The notes beneath the pieces are model-generated. The model was not told the DNA's origin. It made no database searches and saw only the letters and a program-made list of their open reading frames with translations. From Bombus terrestris (taxonomy: Eukaryota; Arthropoda; Insecta; Hymenoptera; Apidae), in assembly GCF_910591885.1 (NCBI RefSeq), contig NC_063282.1, positions 6,399,501 to 6,463,500 of the forward strand: a stretch of 64,000 bases of DNA. The letters run 5' to 3'. Of the stretch, positions 48,190-60,448 are shown in pieces. Every line of letters starts with the position of its first letter. The stretch's first letter is position 1. Made by a program: the position numbers and the translations under genes.

Positions 48190-51100
48190 GCCAGGGCCTC
48201 GGAGGACTGCACGTGCGTCTTCTGATTTTGTAAGTCGCGGACAGTCTCTCCTTTGGATACAGCCACGCCTTCCACGGTGTCTTCTTCTTCGTCCTCTTGC
48301 AATGACGACGTCCACGAGGTGCTCGAGTGAATGCACGTGTACACAAACCTGCCGTTCACGCGGACAATTGTTCTCGTCGTAGAACACCCTCGATTTTTTG
48401 TTCCCGACGATTGTTTCTCGGACCAGCGTTGCTCTCGAGACGCTGGCCGACCGGATGTGTATTCTTAATGGTGCAAGCTGAACGGTGGATTCGTGCAACA
48501 GAGATCGAAACAGATCTCGTGGTATCGTACACGGGGTCGTGGTTCTACGTTCTTCGATGGAGATGCTTAATTTTTCTGATACAAGAAAACTGGACAGCCA
48601 CTGGCGAAAGAAGAGGTCAGAGCTATACTTGGACGTATTCCTTTGTCGATCGATTTGTTTTAATTTAGTTTAATAATGAGTATTTAACGAACGAGGGATA
48701 TACGAGACGATGAAAAACTGCCACTAAAGCTGCGTGGCTGACGCAACATACTCTAGAGAAGAACACGAAGAGAGGACAGCGGTCCTTGTAAGAAGCTAAA
48801 CAATTATGACAGACGATGACGTCGGTCTGAATATTTTTCCGATCGGGTGCTCTGACTGGGGTTGTTTTACTCACCGATCACCGGCTATTTTTGCCGATCC
48901 TAAATGGTGTACAGACGTGTCTCCGCTTTTTCAAGAGAAGATCGGGAGGACGTAGGAAATTTTCGAGGCAATGGTGAATCACTCGCCGATATTTTAGATG
49001 AATCGTGGATGTCCGTGATGACAACGAAACAAGTGCTTCTCCGCCGTAACACAGAAGCTCTATTTTGCCAAATTTTTCATCGTTCCTTGGGAAACTTTTC
49101 AACGATCCCTGCCGATTGCCTCCGCTTGTTATCGATAACGAGCTCGGCAGCCGCTTAAAGTCGTACATTTCGCTGATAAAAATGGAATTGAGAAGGCAGA
49201 AATATTTCGCTCGGAAGAAGAGGTCAGGACTTTCGCTATAACGAGGCTTCATCGACGACTTCGTTGCTGATAAAGATGACGTCGAATCGTATTAATAATG
49301 CTGACGTGGGCCCGGTTCAAGAAGGCCAAGATAAAACCTGTATATTAATAACTATGACTGTAAGCTCGCGAAATGATCGGGATTAATTAAAAGAAATCGA
49401 TCGCGATGGAGGAAGGGAACATCTGGCTACGATTTTCGATCAGAATGGATATAGCAACGGAGATTTGTTACTTGGTCAATGGATACGCTAGATGAGTTGC
49501 TATTGCAACGAGTAGAAGAAAATTTTTTGCTATGTGATCTTTCGCTACGTGGAAGATCCTCGAGCTCTTGAGTTATCCTTTGTCGTGAATTCGTCGTGTT
49601 AGTCGAGTCGTAGTACGCGTTTGTAGAGCTCCAGGAGAATCGTCGACCTTAGATATTCAGACGATGATCGTGCCTCTCCAATTTTTTGCACCTTTATACC
49701 ATGTAACGAGAGAAAAAGAGAGATTAGACGTAATAGAATATCGTTGTTTCTTCCCGACGAGTGGAATTTTTGTAAAACGATGTGATAACAACCATCCTCA
49801 ACCCTTTATCTTTACCTGTTCAATTAGCCTGTATCGTACGTATGTACACGTGAATCAAATATTGTATTCGTTGTATCGTGCTCTGTAGGGGAGTAGGAAA
49901 GCAAACCGATCGTTTTGAGCTTAATTGAAATCGATACATATCGCGCTCCCTCCTCCTAACTCTAATAAATGATTCAGCGTGTTATCCCTTTTATTCAAAT
50001 CGGAATTGAGAGATTTTCTGGAAAAAAGAGAGTCCACTAGATGGCATGGCGAGTCGAATAAATCGCGTTGGAAGCTTTACAATTCTTCCTTATTTAATAT
50101 TAACTGTGTTTCAACTTTGTTCCTTTCTCCCCCTTTTTTCATGTTTTTATAAAACGAATAAAAATTTCAGAAGCAGACCTACATTTTTCAGAAAGCTGCT
50201 CGATTATTCCCGAATATCATTCGTTGGATCATGACCGATTACACGTTACGTATTCCGCGAGTTTATTTGTTGAACGTTTACAGCAAAAGCTACGAAAGTT
50301 TCAGAGTTAGCTTTTATGAATGGTTCATTAGGAAATTGATCGATTTCCGTATGAACATTTTGAGCGATGGTTAGAGCTCAAAACGGTGGGTGCTCGTGTT
50401 TCTTGCCAGTGTACTTTATTCTTAACGGTCCCTTTGACATGTGGACTTCCGGTATATGCAGTTCTTATCGACCACCACCAATGCGAAACGATATTTTCTA
50501 TGGCGTTGATGATATTCCGTGGGAAACATATCATCATGAAATTTTCCTTTTGTTCAACAATTCAAACATTATGAACATTCGTGAATATTATAGATCAATT
50601 GTTACAGTTTCTTTCATATCTATGATACGATTGCAACACGTTTAATATCAAACGTTGAATATCTTTTAACGGTGGTTCCTATCTATGGAAAATATCGTAC
50701 GAAATTATATTGTATCGGTTCGTCGAGGAAGAATTGCCTGCTCCAGTTAGAAGTATATATACGTTTGCCGCTAACAAGTTGCATATTCGGTTTTCGCGTC
50801 TCGGAGAGCGCAAAGTTCTGATTTCGTTTGGTGTTCTCGTGGCCGTCCCTTCTACGTTTCCTTGCGATTTTTCCAAACTCCGCATGAAACTTCCATTTTT
50901 CATCTATCTTACCTGGAAAACAGTTCTTCCATAAAGTTTCATCTTTTCGCCAAAGAAGTCTATGTACCGTTTTAAGTCGTGGGGAAACTCGTTACGTGAA
51001 ACTACAACGGCGATACTTTGCATTTACCTTCAACGAGAAGCGCTTCCTTCTTCTGGAATCGCGGCACTACCAAACAATTACGATCATATTTATTAACGAG

Positions 51101-54038
51101 CTCCAGCAAGTTTACCAGGAGACAATATTTTCGTGGAGAACGAGCAGCATGCAAAACAGTTCCGAATCGAAGCAAGAAGTTGAAGCAGGTACTTGCGGTG
51201 TATTTACCGGCGAACTAGCGCAGGAAGGAGGGTTGAAAAAGAAAAAAAGAAAAATGAAAAAGAAGAAAGAACGCAGCCTCCTCTAGCAGAATGTAGCGCT
51301 TTGTTTCCGGATCGACGAGGCTAGGAATGGGAATCGAGCACACGAAAGTCGGACGACGTAATTTGACTGGTTATTTATTGCGGTGCACGGATCGATATTA
51401 ACCTGGGAGACAGAGGGCAACACGAGACCGGAAATCGTGGTTTGCGGCGAACGATATACAAGGGCGTTATCCGGAACAACGACCTGCTGTGACGGAAGTA
51501 GCCGTGAAATCGGAAGCGAGCCACAAGATGGGAAAAAGTAAAAAGGAAGGACATCGGGAAACGACTACATCCTTCCTACATAAATTGGATATCAAAGTGG
51601 AGGAACTGATTCGCGATAAGCGATTTCTTAGAAAAGCTACAGTTTCCTTTCTAAGTAGATTCTCGTTCGAGTAATAGGACATTGGCGGGAAATTCGGAAC
51701 ACGAACGATTACCGAGAAATTGTTAAAATTTTGCAGAATCACTGTTTCATTCGAAATCGTCTTCAATTATAAAGTAACTTTAGAGTAATTCTATTTGAAG
51801 TAAAAATGGAAGGTATCGATTTGATATACGGAATTGTCTCAGTTGATTTATTAATTTTGTTATTTATTATTTTGTTAGAACGCATTAAACAGAGAATAAA
51901 ATGGATTATGTCAATTGCTCGATTAATTTTGTTTTAGAAACGACCTAGACAAGATAATGTTATTTTTAAAGCAAATAATTTCTTATTTTTATCAAGTCTT
52001 TGGATAAGTCGCTGTCTTTCCGTAACACTCGCGATTAATCCGATTGCAATTTTCATTGAACGTTTCAAATTGTTATCTCGCACGAATCTAAAATTCTAAT
52101 TGATGAATCGTTTTCCTGTTAATCTCAGTTGTTTATAACACTTGGTACGAAGCGTGTTTCCTAATATTTACGAATTAGAATGTACATCTTCCATATATGT
52201 TTCTTTAATCATTATTCACAATCAAAGAAGCCTATTTTACTTTAAAAACAATTTGTTAGTTTGAAGAAGTTGATCATTGTATATATATACGTTTCGTTAA
52301 AAGCTCTTCTCGAGTCTTCACCTGCTTCAAATACTAAAAGAACGTAAATTGATGAAAAAGAAAATGTTCAGTTCTTAAATCAGTCGCACAAAGAAACACG
52401 CGGAAAAATGTTCTTCGTTCCGAGGAAAATATCGAGAGACAGAGACTCGAGGGAAGCAGGTTGTCACCTCGAAGCAGTTGAGAATCGATAAAGGTGCAAT
52501 GAGTCACAGCCAGACACGGCGCCACGCGATTTACTGTTGGAGAAAACGCGAAAAAGCCATACTGGTCACGCGATTTTTTAATATTTACGAAAACTGTCGC
52601 GGTAAAGAATGATGCGAATGTGTGCTGCATCTTGCCGTCGATGCTCGGTGGCAAAAAGAAGATGGCAACGGAGTCCGTGTCACTCAAGAAGGCACGTAAG
52701 AATAAGAAAAACGCGTTCGAAGAGAACGAGAAGACGCATCATGGATGCATGAGACTGGAAAACCACATCGTGAGGAAATAGGAAAAACGATGTCGATCGA
52801 TGACGCGTGTTATCAGATATCCACAAGGTGATATTTCACGTAAAATGGACGAAACTTGTTCCTGATTCCATTTTCTTGTAGATTATTTTCTATAGAAAAC
52901 TCGACGAGTTTCCTAATCGTCGGTTGGATACGTCGAAGATATCAATGTAAAATTATGTGAACATTCGCGTTACTTTTGTTGCGCATCAGCGTCGTAAGGG
53001 AGATAAGGAAGCATAAATTTTCGTTGTTGAGAGTCTTCAAAGGATCTTGCAGTTAGAAAATATTTCACGGCAACGACAATTTTTTTAATGGATTGTAACA
53101 GTCAAGGACTTTGATGGAACTGTTTCGCGTGGAAAGGAAGACGAACTGCACGGAATGGAACCAGTTTCTTCACACTTTGTTGCTCGGTACGTCTAACGAC
53201 CCCTTTAGATACGCTTCCTACAACTCACGTGTGCTGGAATGCGTTGAAAATGCATCGATGGATGTCGAACCACCTTGCATCTTCTTGGGGTTCTTTCTCT
53301 TCCGCTATTTTGCGACGACTCATGTTCGACTTCTCTGCCATTTCTCCCATAAGCCTCGTTCAATCTTGCACATATACAACGGTCAACTTTTCGGAGATTC
53401 GACTAATTTCTCGCAAAACGTACGGATAGAAGAGCTGGCGCACTCTTATCGCGCCGTGATCTTTGTCCTATTCCCAGCGCTTTAATTTCATTCAATTTCA
53501 TACAAGTTTTATCATCTAGCCGCCGGTAATTTTAGCGTTAATGAAGCGATGTCAAGCTCCTTCGTTCGATCGAGTCGCTAGTTCTCGTTAATCAGAGCGG
53601 GCGTACGAACACGAAAGGATATACGAAATCAGCCAAATAACAGGCTCGCATTACCGTCGAGCAACTCGTCCAGTCTGAGCCAGCCTTTACGCCACTTCCG
53701 CTCTGTCTCCGTAAGTCATCGAGTTTACGAGAAACCTCCGCGTGCTCTGCCAACACCTTTCCCCCAACCCAATTCCTGCAATCCCGAAATTTCGCGAAAA
53801 ACTAAAAAACGAGAATACTTGGAAGATCCTCGTCGTTCCAAGTTCCTTACAACAGTCAGGACTTTCCTCTTCGCTCGCGTGGCACTCGCGGTGTCGCCTT
53901 AACCCAGTTTACAGCGAACTTCCGGTGGCACCGATCGCCGCGACCGACAACTTAATTACCACGGTCTCTAATTAGCGTGTCCTCCTGGTCCTCGACGACT
54001 TAGAAGGGCGTCGCGACGAGAGCACACGTTCCGCTTTT

Positions 54039-54091
54039 CTCTCTCTCTCTCTGTATGTGTGTGTGTGTATGTATGTGTTTGTGTGTATGTA
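54039..54091. repeat. Compound (TC)n-(TG)n microsatellite
   Basis: TC dinucleotides pass into interrupted GTGT/GTAT repeats. Confidence 0.95.
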
Positions 54092-55674
54092 TAGAAAGGC
54101 GAGACGAACGGAAATAGAAGAAGGAAGAAAGAGGAAGCGGAAAGGACATAAAGGAAATGGAAAATCGTAGAAGACGAGTGTAACGAGTGTCGATGCTAGT
54201 CGAGTGGAGAATCATTTCGAGGAACCAAGAGAGTGTGGACGGTAACGAGTACGTGTAGCGTACGCAAAAAAAAAAAAAAATGAATACGAAACGAAACGTT
54301 TAATTACTTGTAAGAACATTGTACATAGGCAACCGCAGGCTGTAAGTTTTCGTAGGATTTCCTTACAGCGTGGAAACTTTTGCGTTGCATCGGAAAGTTC
54401 AAGTACAATCGCTGCTCGGCCTCGCCGGGTTTGCTGGTTATTTTACAGGGTTGATCCGTAATTTATGATAAATAAAAGCGATGATTCTGTTAATAATAAT
54501 AGTTTATTCCGATGTTGTTTCGTTGGTGGATGGCGATTGTCGCGAAGCGAAGCGATTTCACGGGTAGAAATTAAAAGTAGCGAATTATCGAGGTTGTTTG
54601 AATTCTTTGAGTTTTTGTACATGATCGATGCTCCGAGCAATGTTCGAAGAAAGAATGGAAATAAGATTAGAAAAATTGAGCAACGATCTTATATATAATA
54701 TAAGTATAACATAGAAGTTTTGTTGAAATGATTACGATTTAATACTAGAAATACCAAATGTGTCTTTGTTATACCTTAAAAACGATATTGAAGAATAATC
54801 TCTTATTATTTTAAATAAAATGTAATATACGTATATGTTTCTTAAATGCAAAATTTACAAGTAATTATATTCGTCAAAGTGAAAGTAACAATTTCCGAAA
54901 CGGAATGATCCGATTGACGGTTTTAGCGTTAGTTAGGTATCTTGAACAATTGGGAATCTATAAGAGTAGCTATATTTAATTTTGTTAAATGTATAATCGA
55001 TGGGCATGGTAATTGGTTAGAGTACACTTAACCAGCGCTATGGTTAAACGACTGATCGACATATCGGTAGCAATTGAATTGATAATAATTTACGCTTGAT
55101 TTTCCGATCAACGACCACGCAGTTCCACGCTTAGAGAGGAAATCGACCAATGTCTGTCGAGTATGATTGTTGTTTTTTATATCGACTGTCGTTCAACAAA
55201 TTCTATTGTATACTAATACTTGCCCCTTGTTGTGTTTTATTACCATTCGATATTTTATTATCGTGCTTCGAACGATAGATCGCAGTATTTATGTATAATT
55301 AAACACGTAACGGCTAACCATAGCGAACGATCGAGTTAAACTGAAAGAGAGAAAGGGAATTCTGTAAATGGTAAAACCGTGCGCAGAATTCTAGTAACAA
55401 GCGTGTGAAAAGAGAAGAGAAGAAAAAAAAGTTAATGTAAAAAGGAAGCAAAAGAGGGGAGCAGATCGTGTTTTTACTGTAACGAGAACGATTATTATAT
55501 CGTCATTCGTCCTCGCGCCGCTTGAATATTCGTATATTTATATAGTAGACTCGCCACTCTTCTCTCGTGTGCGTGCAGTAGATGCACCAGGTGAATGTGA
55601 TTGTACTCTGGGACACGCATCTCGTCCCGTCAGACTGAATGGATCTTTTCCGACTGTGAGCGAGGATTTTTCCA

Positions 55675-55680
55675 AATAAA
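55675..55680 (+). terminator. Candidate distal polyadenylation signal
   Basis: AATAAA lies in an AT-rich setting with a downstream T/G-rich element. It is the best-looking candidate for a distal end of an Arl4 3' UTR, but nothing ties it to that transcript. Confidence 0.2.
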
Positions 55681-56659
55681 TCAGCTAATTCCGTTATGTT
55701 TTAATCGTGCGTCGTTCATTTATTCAGTCCCTCAAAGTTCAAGAGGTTGAAGAAAACCTGTTAATCGCTTCAGTTATTTAGTTATTGCGATAACCTCGCT
55801 CGTGATTCAGTTAATTTCAGTTTTTGTCAATTAATTCATTTATCAGAATTATCGTAGAGTTTGACAATTCTTTGGAACTGTTACAGTTGTTTTATTCGTA
55901 ATGCCGATTCAGAATAATTTACACATTAGAAAATTGTCCAGGTGGGATAAAGGATGTCTTCGATCTTCTCTGGAATACTAAATTTATGCCTCCGGAAACT
56001 TTCGTGACGTCTTTCCCAAATTTACATTCATACGAGGAAACCAATATTCTTATTATTCATGGCATCGATGTAACGAGATTATCAAAATTTTGATCATAAA
56101 TCGCACGTTGAATGCAGGTAATTTATAGCAAGTTCTATCGACAGCGGGGAAAAAATCCGACATAACCGAGTTAAACTTTTGATTAAATCGAACGAGTGCC
56201 GCTTCAAATTAAAACTGCGAAGAAACCGCGTTTGACACACAACGCTGTAATAACTCGAAGTAAGCGGCGCGCATAACTTTCCACGTATTTTAACGATACC
56301 ACGCTAACAGAAAATTCGGAAAAATTGCCGCTCAAATACCAAATATCGGTGTACAACTTGTCAAGTCATGATCCTCGAAGATTCGTCGTTCGAAAATCCC
56401 AAGAAAGCTTCGTCTTCGCCCAACCAACGACGAAGCAACCCAACGTTCGATTATCTAGTTTTCGCACAAGTATTCTTGAAGCGAAGCAAGTTCGATCCTC
56501 CGGCGTCCGCGGCGCAAAAATAGAAATTCGAAAGAGGAAGCTGCGACATTAGCTTCGGCCAATTGCTCACGACCAAAGAGAGAAAAGTTTCCATTCGTCT
56601 ACGTGGTATTTTCGCCGAAGCGAGGGAGTAACTCTCCTCGAACCTTGAAATTACTTTCA
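55681..56659. other. No gene recognised
   Basis: AT-rich sequence with GTTATTTAGTTATT and TTAATT phrases at the start, becoming richer in GC after 56300. Confidence 0.5.
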
Positions 56660-57025
56660 TCCGGTCAATAACGATCGGCTGTGTGCGTCGTACGGAGCGT
56701 GTTTCGTCGAATGTTTCCTCTTACAGGCCTGTCTTCGTACTTCGTGGTCGTCGTGGCTACTTATTCATGCGGATCAGCCCCCAGCACGAGGCGACAAGGG
56801 GGGAAACAGGCTGGCGAAGGGAAAAAAAAAACAGGGAAAGGAGAGTGTACCGCGGTTATTGTTCTCTTTGGATAGGATACACGGCACGTGGCGCGCGGAT
56901 GCGGCCATTTACGCCGCGCACGCACGATGAACACGGCCGCGGCATCAAAGGGACCCCACCGTTTTCAGGATCCTGCACGAAGGATTTGCGGAGCTCCATG
57001 GAACTGCCCGTCACTGGCTGATAAT
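56660..57025. other. GC- and CpG-rich island
   Basis: This is the most GC-rich stretch outside Arl4 exon 1. It includes GGCACGTGGCGCGCGGATGCGGCCATTTACGCCGCGC and an E-box CACGTG. A 112-codon frame crosses it, as expected from low stop density, without domain features. It could be a promoter, enhancer or untranslated exon of a neighbouring gene. Confidence 0.4.
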
Positions 57026-57077
57026 ACACGAGACGAAGACGGATGGGGAGAGTACGCGTCTTGAAATAATTTTGTGC

Positions 57078-57445
57078 CCTTTTTAATCAGACCGCGCATG
57101 TTCGTTCGTTTATGGAAAATTTGATATTAGAACGATCGGTGAGTAGTTCTTGTGGACTATGGTCTTTTTAATTTGGCTGGGGTGTTTATTTATTTATAGG
57201 AGAATGATTAAAGTAATCGAAATAATCGATTCGTAATTTTACACAAAAGAATTTTATGCACCGTGGTTCTTTCAATTTGCCTGAGTTTTTCTAATTAAAT
57301 TGCGGATGCTTATCCATTTGTGGGAAATTTAATATCAGAATGATTAGAGGGGTTAAAACAACAAATTCATAATCTTTCGTACGGATTCTTTTAATCAGGC
57401 TGAGAATATTTATTCATTTCTGGGAAATTTAATATTAGAAGGTTA
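57078..57445 (+). repeat. Degenerate tandem array, GGGAAATTTAATATTAGAA family
   Basis: Four diverged units share (C/T)TTTTAAT(C/T)(A/T)G(G/C)CTGAG, TTTAT(T/C)CATTT(G/C)TGGGAAATTTAATAT(T/C)AGAA and an (A/G)ATTA-containing tail. Starts lie near 57079, 57165, 57270 and 57387. The blocks at 57321 and 57421 are the best preserved. Confidence 0.78.
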
Positions 57446-59851
57446 TTAAACCAAAATTCACACATTCTAAGGAAATGACGATACTTATTACAAACAATTT
57501 TAAACCATAGAAAAATACACAATTTCGAACATATAAGGATTAAAACCGGATTCGAAAAAATAGTCATTTGAATACTAGTTTGCGTCGATGAAACACTGTT
57601 CGACTTTTACGCTTGGTAAATGATGGCTCTTGCAAAAATTCATTTCGCGCAAACACGATGGTATCGTGATAGGCAGTTAATTGGAAAAATGTGGCAGAAC
57701 GCGCGCGTTCAGTTGGACATTGACGGCGTTGTGCTCGTACAAGCTCGTCGTAGAAAGCTTGTACGGCGCGACGTAATTACCGGAAGGCTCGTCGGACAAC
57801 GGCGTCGCGATGCTCCCGATGCTTGAACATTGTGTCGTAGCAATGTAATGTGGAACGCGGAAAGCTACATGCATTGACAAAAAGTGTACCGAGACGTCTG
57901 TACACTACGAGCTGTGATGAAGAATGGCATAAACGAGGTTGCTGCTGGAAACGCCGTCATTACGCTCGACGTTGAGAAATTTCCATCGTTAAGAAGTGCT
58001 TTTATTTCCGGGTGCAATTTGACTATTTCTCTCCTTCTTGCCTTTGAATCTATTAGCGAAACAAATGTGAACCGTCAAAACTGTAGTTTCGTAGCAGAAT
58101 TGAATTTAATCATTTTTTTAGCCCTGAAGTATCATTGTGGAACGTTTCGTTCTTCGTCAATTTTTTACAGAGTGTCTAAGATATTGTGGCTCTGTCGTCT
58201 TGTGAGGAGATCGAATTCGTTAATCCTTGGAATATTATAACAGAACACTAAAGATCTACAATCATTTTTGTTTCAATTACGATTGCTTTTTACTGTTTAT
58301 GCTTTCTGATAATTCTCTGTGATTGGAAGAACCAGGCTATTCGATCGTAGGTCTGAATTCGTTACGCTGACAAGCATGTATTTTTTAAACATTTATACGT
58401 AACGATCCATTAAGCGTTAACAGGATCGTTATATGGATATCGTAGAATCAGAGCAAACGAAATATAAAATACCTAAAGCATCTCGTGAAACAGTTGCCTC
58501 TATTGTATATCGAAAGTTGGCGAATTAATCGTGCATGCAAAGATCCAGTGGTAATGCATTTAACACAATGACCGCATTGTTACATTTTGTCTGTCAAAAG
58601 CAGAGTATAAGAAAAAAGAGAAATTTCTGAAATAACGAGAATTCATGGGTCCAGTTTTATTACGTGAAAACGTCGATAACATGCTGTCAGGATGGAAAGC
58701 GTTTATGTTTAGAAGCTGTAAAACATTGGCTCGTTAGAGGAAGTCTACGAACGAGCACGGAAACAATGATAGAAAGTTCGTGTCGTTACAATGGGAACAA
58801 TGTGCATTCGAACGACAGAACGCGTTTATTGTACCACGGAAATATTAGATAGCATCTCAGGAATATCTCTACTCGGAATACACCGGCGATTGAACGCCTT
58901 TCACGTTTCGTTAACCATAAATTCCAGATTAAATCTTTGATCCCGCATTGTTCTCCTTTGAAAAATTACTAATGCAATTTGGCAACTCTCCTTTTCGCTC
59001 GTCAGTCGTTCGATTTGTACGAGAAATTCGAGTTTCACGCGGATCTGCTTGAAATCTGCATACACTAGTTCCTCTATTAGCATCCAGCAGAACAAGTGGT
59101 AAGCATAATTGCCGGAAGAGAACGATCAAAGCAGTCTCTTTGCATTCGAAATAGGGAAGAGTGCGTTGAGCTTGCGAATAAGTAGAGACTAAGTAATTTA
59201 GCACGTGTCGTCTAAGTGTTAGAGAAAGTCTTATTCGTTAGATCCTTCTGTTTTAATTCTCTGCCAGAAGATTTATACGACTACGATATCGTTTTACTTT
59301 TAACCGATAAAAACGAGTTAACTCGTCGGGCGAATCGTCGATTTCTCGAACGTAATATCATCTTTTTACGTATCATTTCATCTCGGTTAAAAATCAATTA
59401 TATCGTATTTGCATTTGACCCAGTTAAAGTTGATAGATGCACAGCATCACTTTTTACTTCGTGATTATACAAGTTTTTGATTAAGGGTAACCTGGTTAAT
59501 AGAAAAATTTTGCTACACGAAAAGTTCATTCTCAGTGGAATTATAAAACCTTTACTCTTTATGCAAATTTTGCAGCACTCTCTTAACGCGGTTAAGTAGA
59601 TCGAGACGCCTCGCGTTAGACTCGCGCGTTTAGGATTCGTACGATCTGACAGGCGTTGACCGACTCTTATTTTTCATGCATATATCGCTTTTTTGATCAT
59701 GTTCAAATACCTTTACCGACAAGGACTAGTTACCCACTGAACGATTCAATTGCTTAAAAAAACGATTTGTTATTATATTAAATGAAACTAATACTTGAAG
59801 TCTGTCTTTGTTATTTTCTATATTTCTTTTAGCAATAAAAACAATTGTAAA
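57446..59851. other. No gene recognised
   Basis: Several frames of 60-118 codons, some starting without ATG. No domain, RNA gene or repeat family identified. Confidence 0.45.
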
Positions 59852-60448
59852 ATGAAATTCTTGGGTCGCATTAGAATGCCTTTAGGAGAAATAGTTACGC
59901 TAGAAAATTCAATTCTTGAGAAAATTACTGCTCGTGATATTAATGAAAAAGAAAAAAAAGAAAATTACTCCAAAGCCACTGCAGTATTTCGCTTTAATCT
60001 TTTAACTAGAGACAGTTTTAAAATTGAATCTTTGTCAGCATCAACGAGAAATTGCACTGTCGGCAACTTACACGGCGAACTGCACCGCCTAAGTCTGAAA
60101 TCTGGCATTTTTAATCATTTCTCGAGGTCGACCATGTTTCTTCCCCTCGCCCTTTTTAACTCGAACGCGACAGAAATGCGCGCCACCGCGAGAAACAGAC
60201 AAATTGCTTTTTCCAGAAAACTTTTTTTCACCGAGTGTTCTCCAGACGCGAGTGCTTTTCTCGGATCATCGTCGGATACGAGTGTACGATATACCGGTTC
60301 GAGCTGTGGGCGGTTCAGCATATATGTGTTTCGTATATTTAGATACACATGTGCGTACGTTCACGGGGAAAAACCAGAAAGAATGGGAACTGTATCCGTT
60401 GCGACGAGAAAATATCGGCGCGCCGGCAACTTCTTATCGTTAAGCTGA
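59852..60448 (+). other. Unassigned 198-codon ORF, longest in the window
   Basis: From an ATG at 59852 the frame runs 198 codons to a stop at 60446-60448; it stays open upstream to at least a TTG at 59795. The N-terminal half is lysine- and glutamate-bearing and reads plausibly (starts MKFLGRIRMPLGEIV). The C-terminal half is rich in Arg, Ser and Phe, as expected of CpG-rich noncoding DNA. No signal peptide, membrane segment or known motif was recognised. Its length is unusual for this base composition but not proof of coding; a shadow frame lies on the minus strand (60115-60348). Confidence 0.18.

Larger units (their letters stand above)
48190..55680 (+). other. Downstream flank of Arl4, possible long 3' UTR, no other gene recognised
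   Basis: No other gene was recognised. Several AATAAA signals occur (near 49963, 51897, 54472 and 54813). That at 55675-55680 is followed by a T/G-rich stretch (TTATGTTTTAATCGTGCGTCG) of the kind found at cleavage sites. The Arl4 transcript might use any of these; choosing one is inference. Open frames up to 124 codons (for example 53111-53485) lack domain features. Confidence 0.25.

Noticed and set aside
48040..48498. 152-codon minus-strand frame over Arl4 exon 3
   Set aside because: It is antisense to a conserved exon with a low stop density; no family features.
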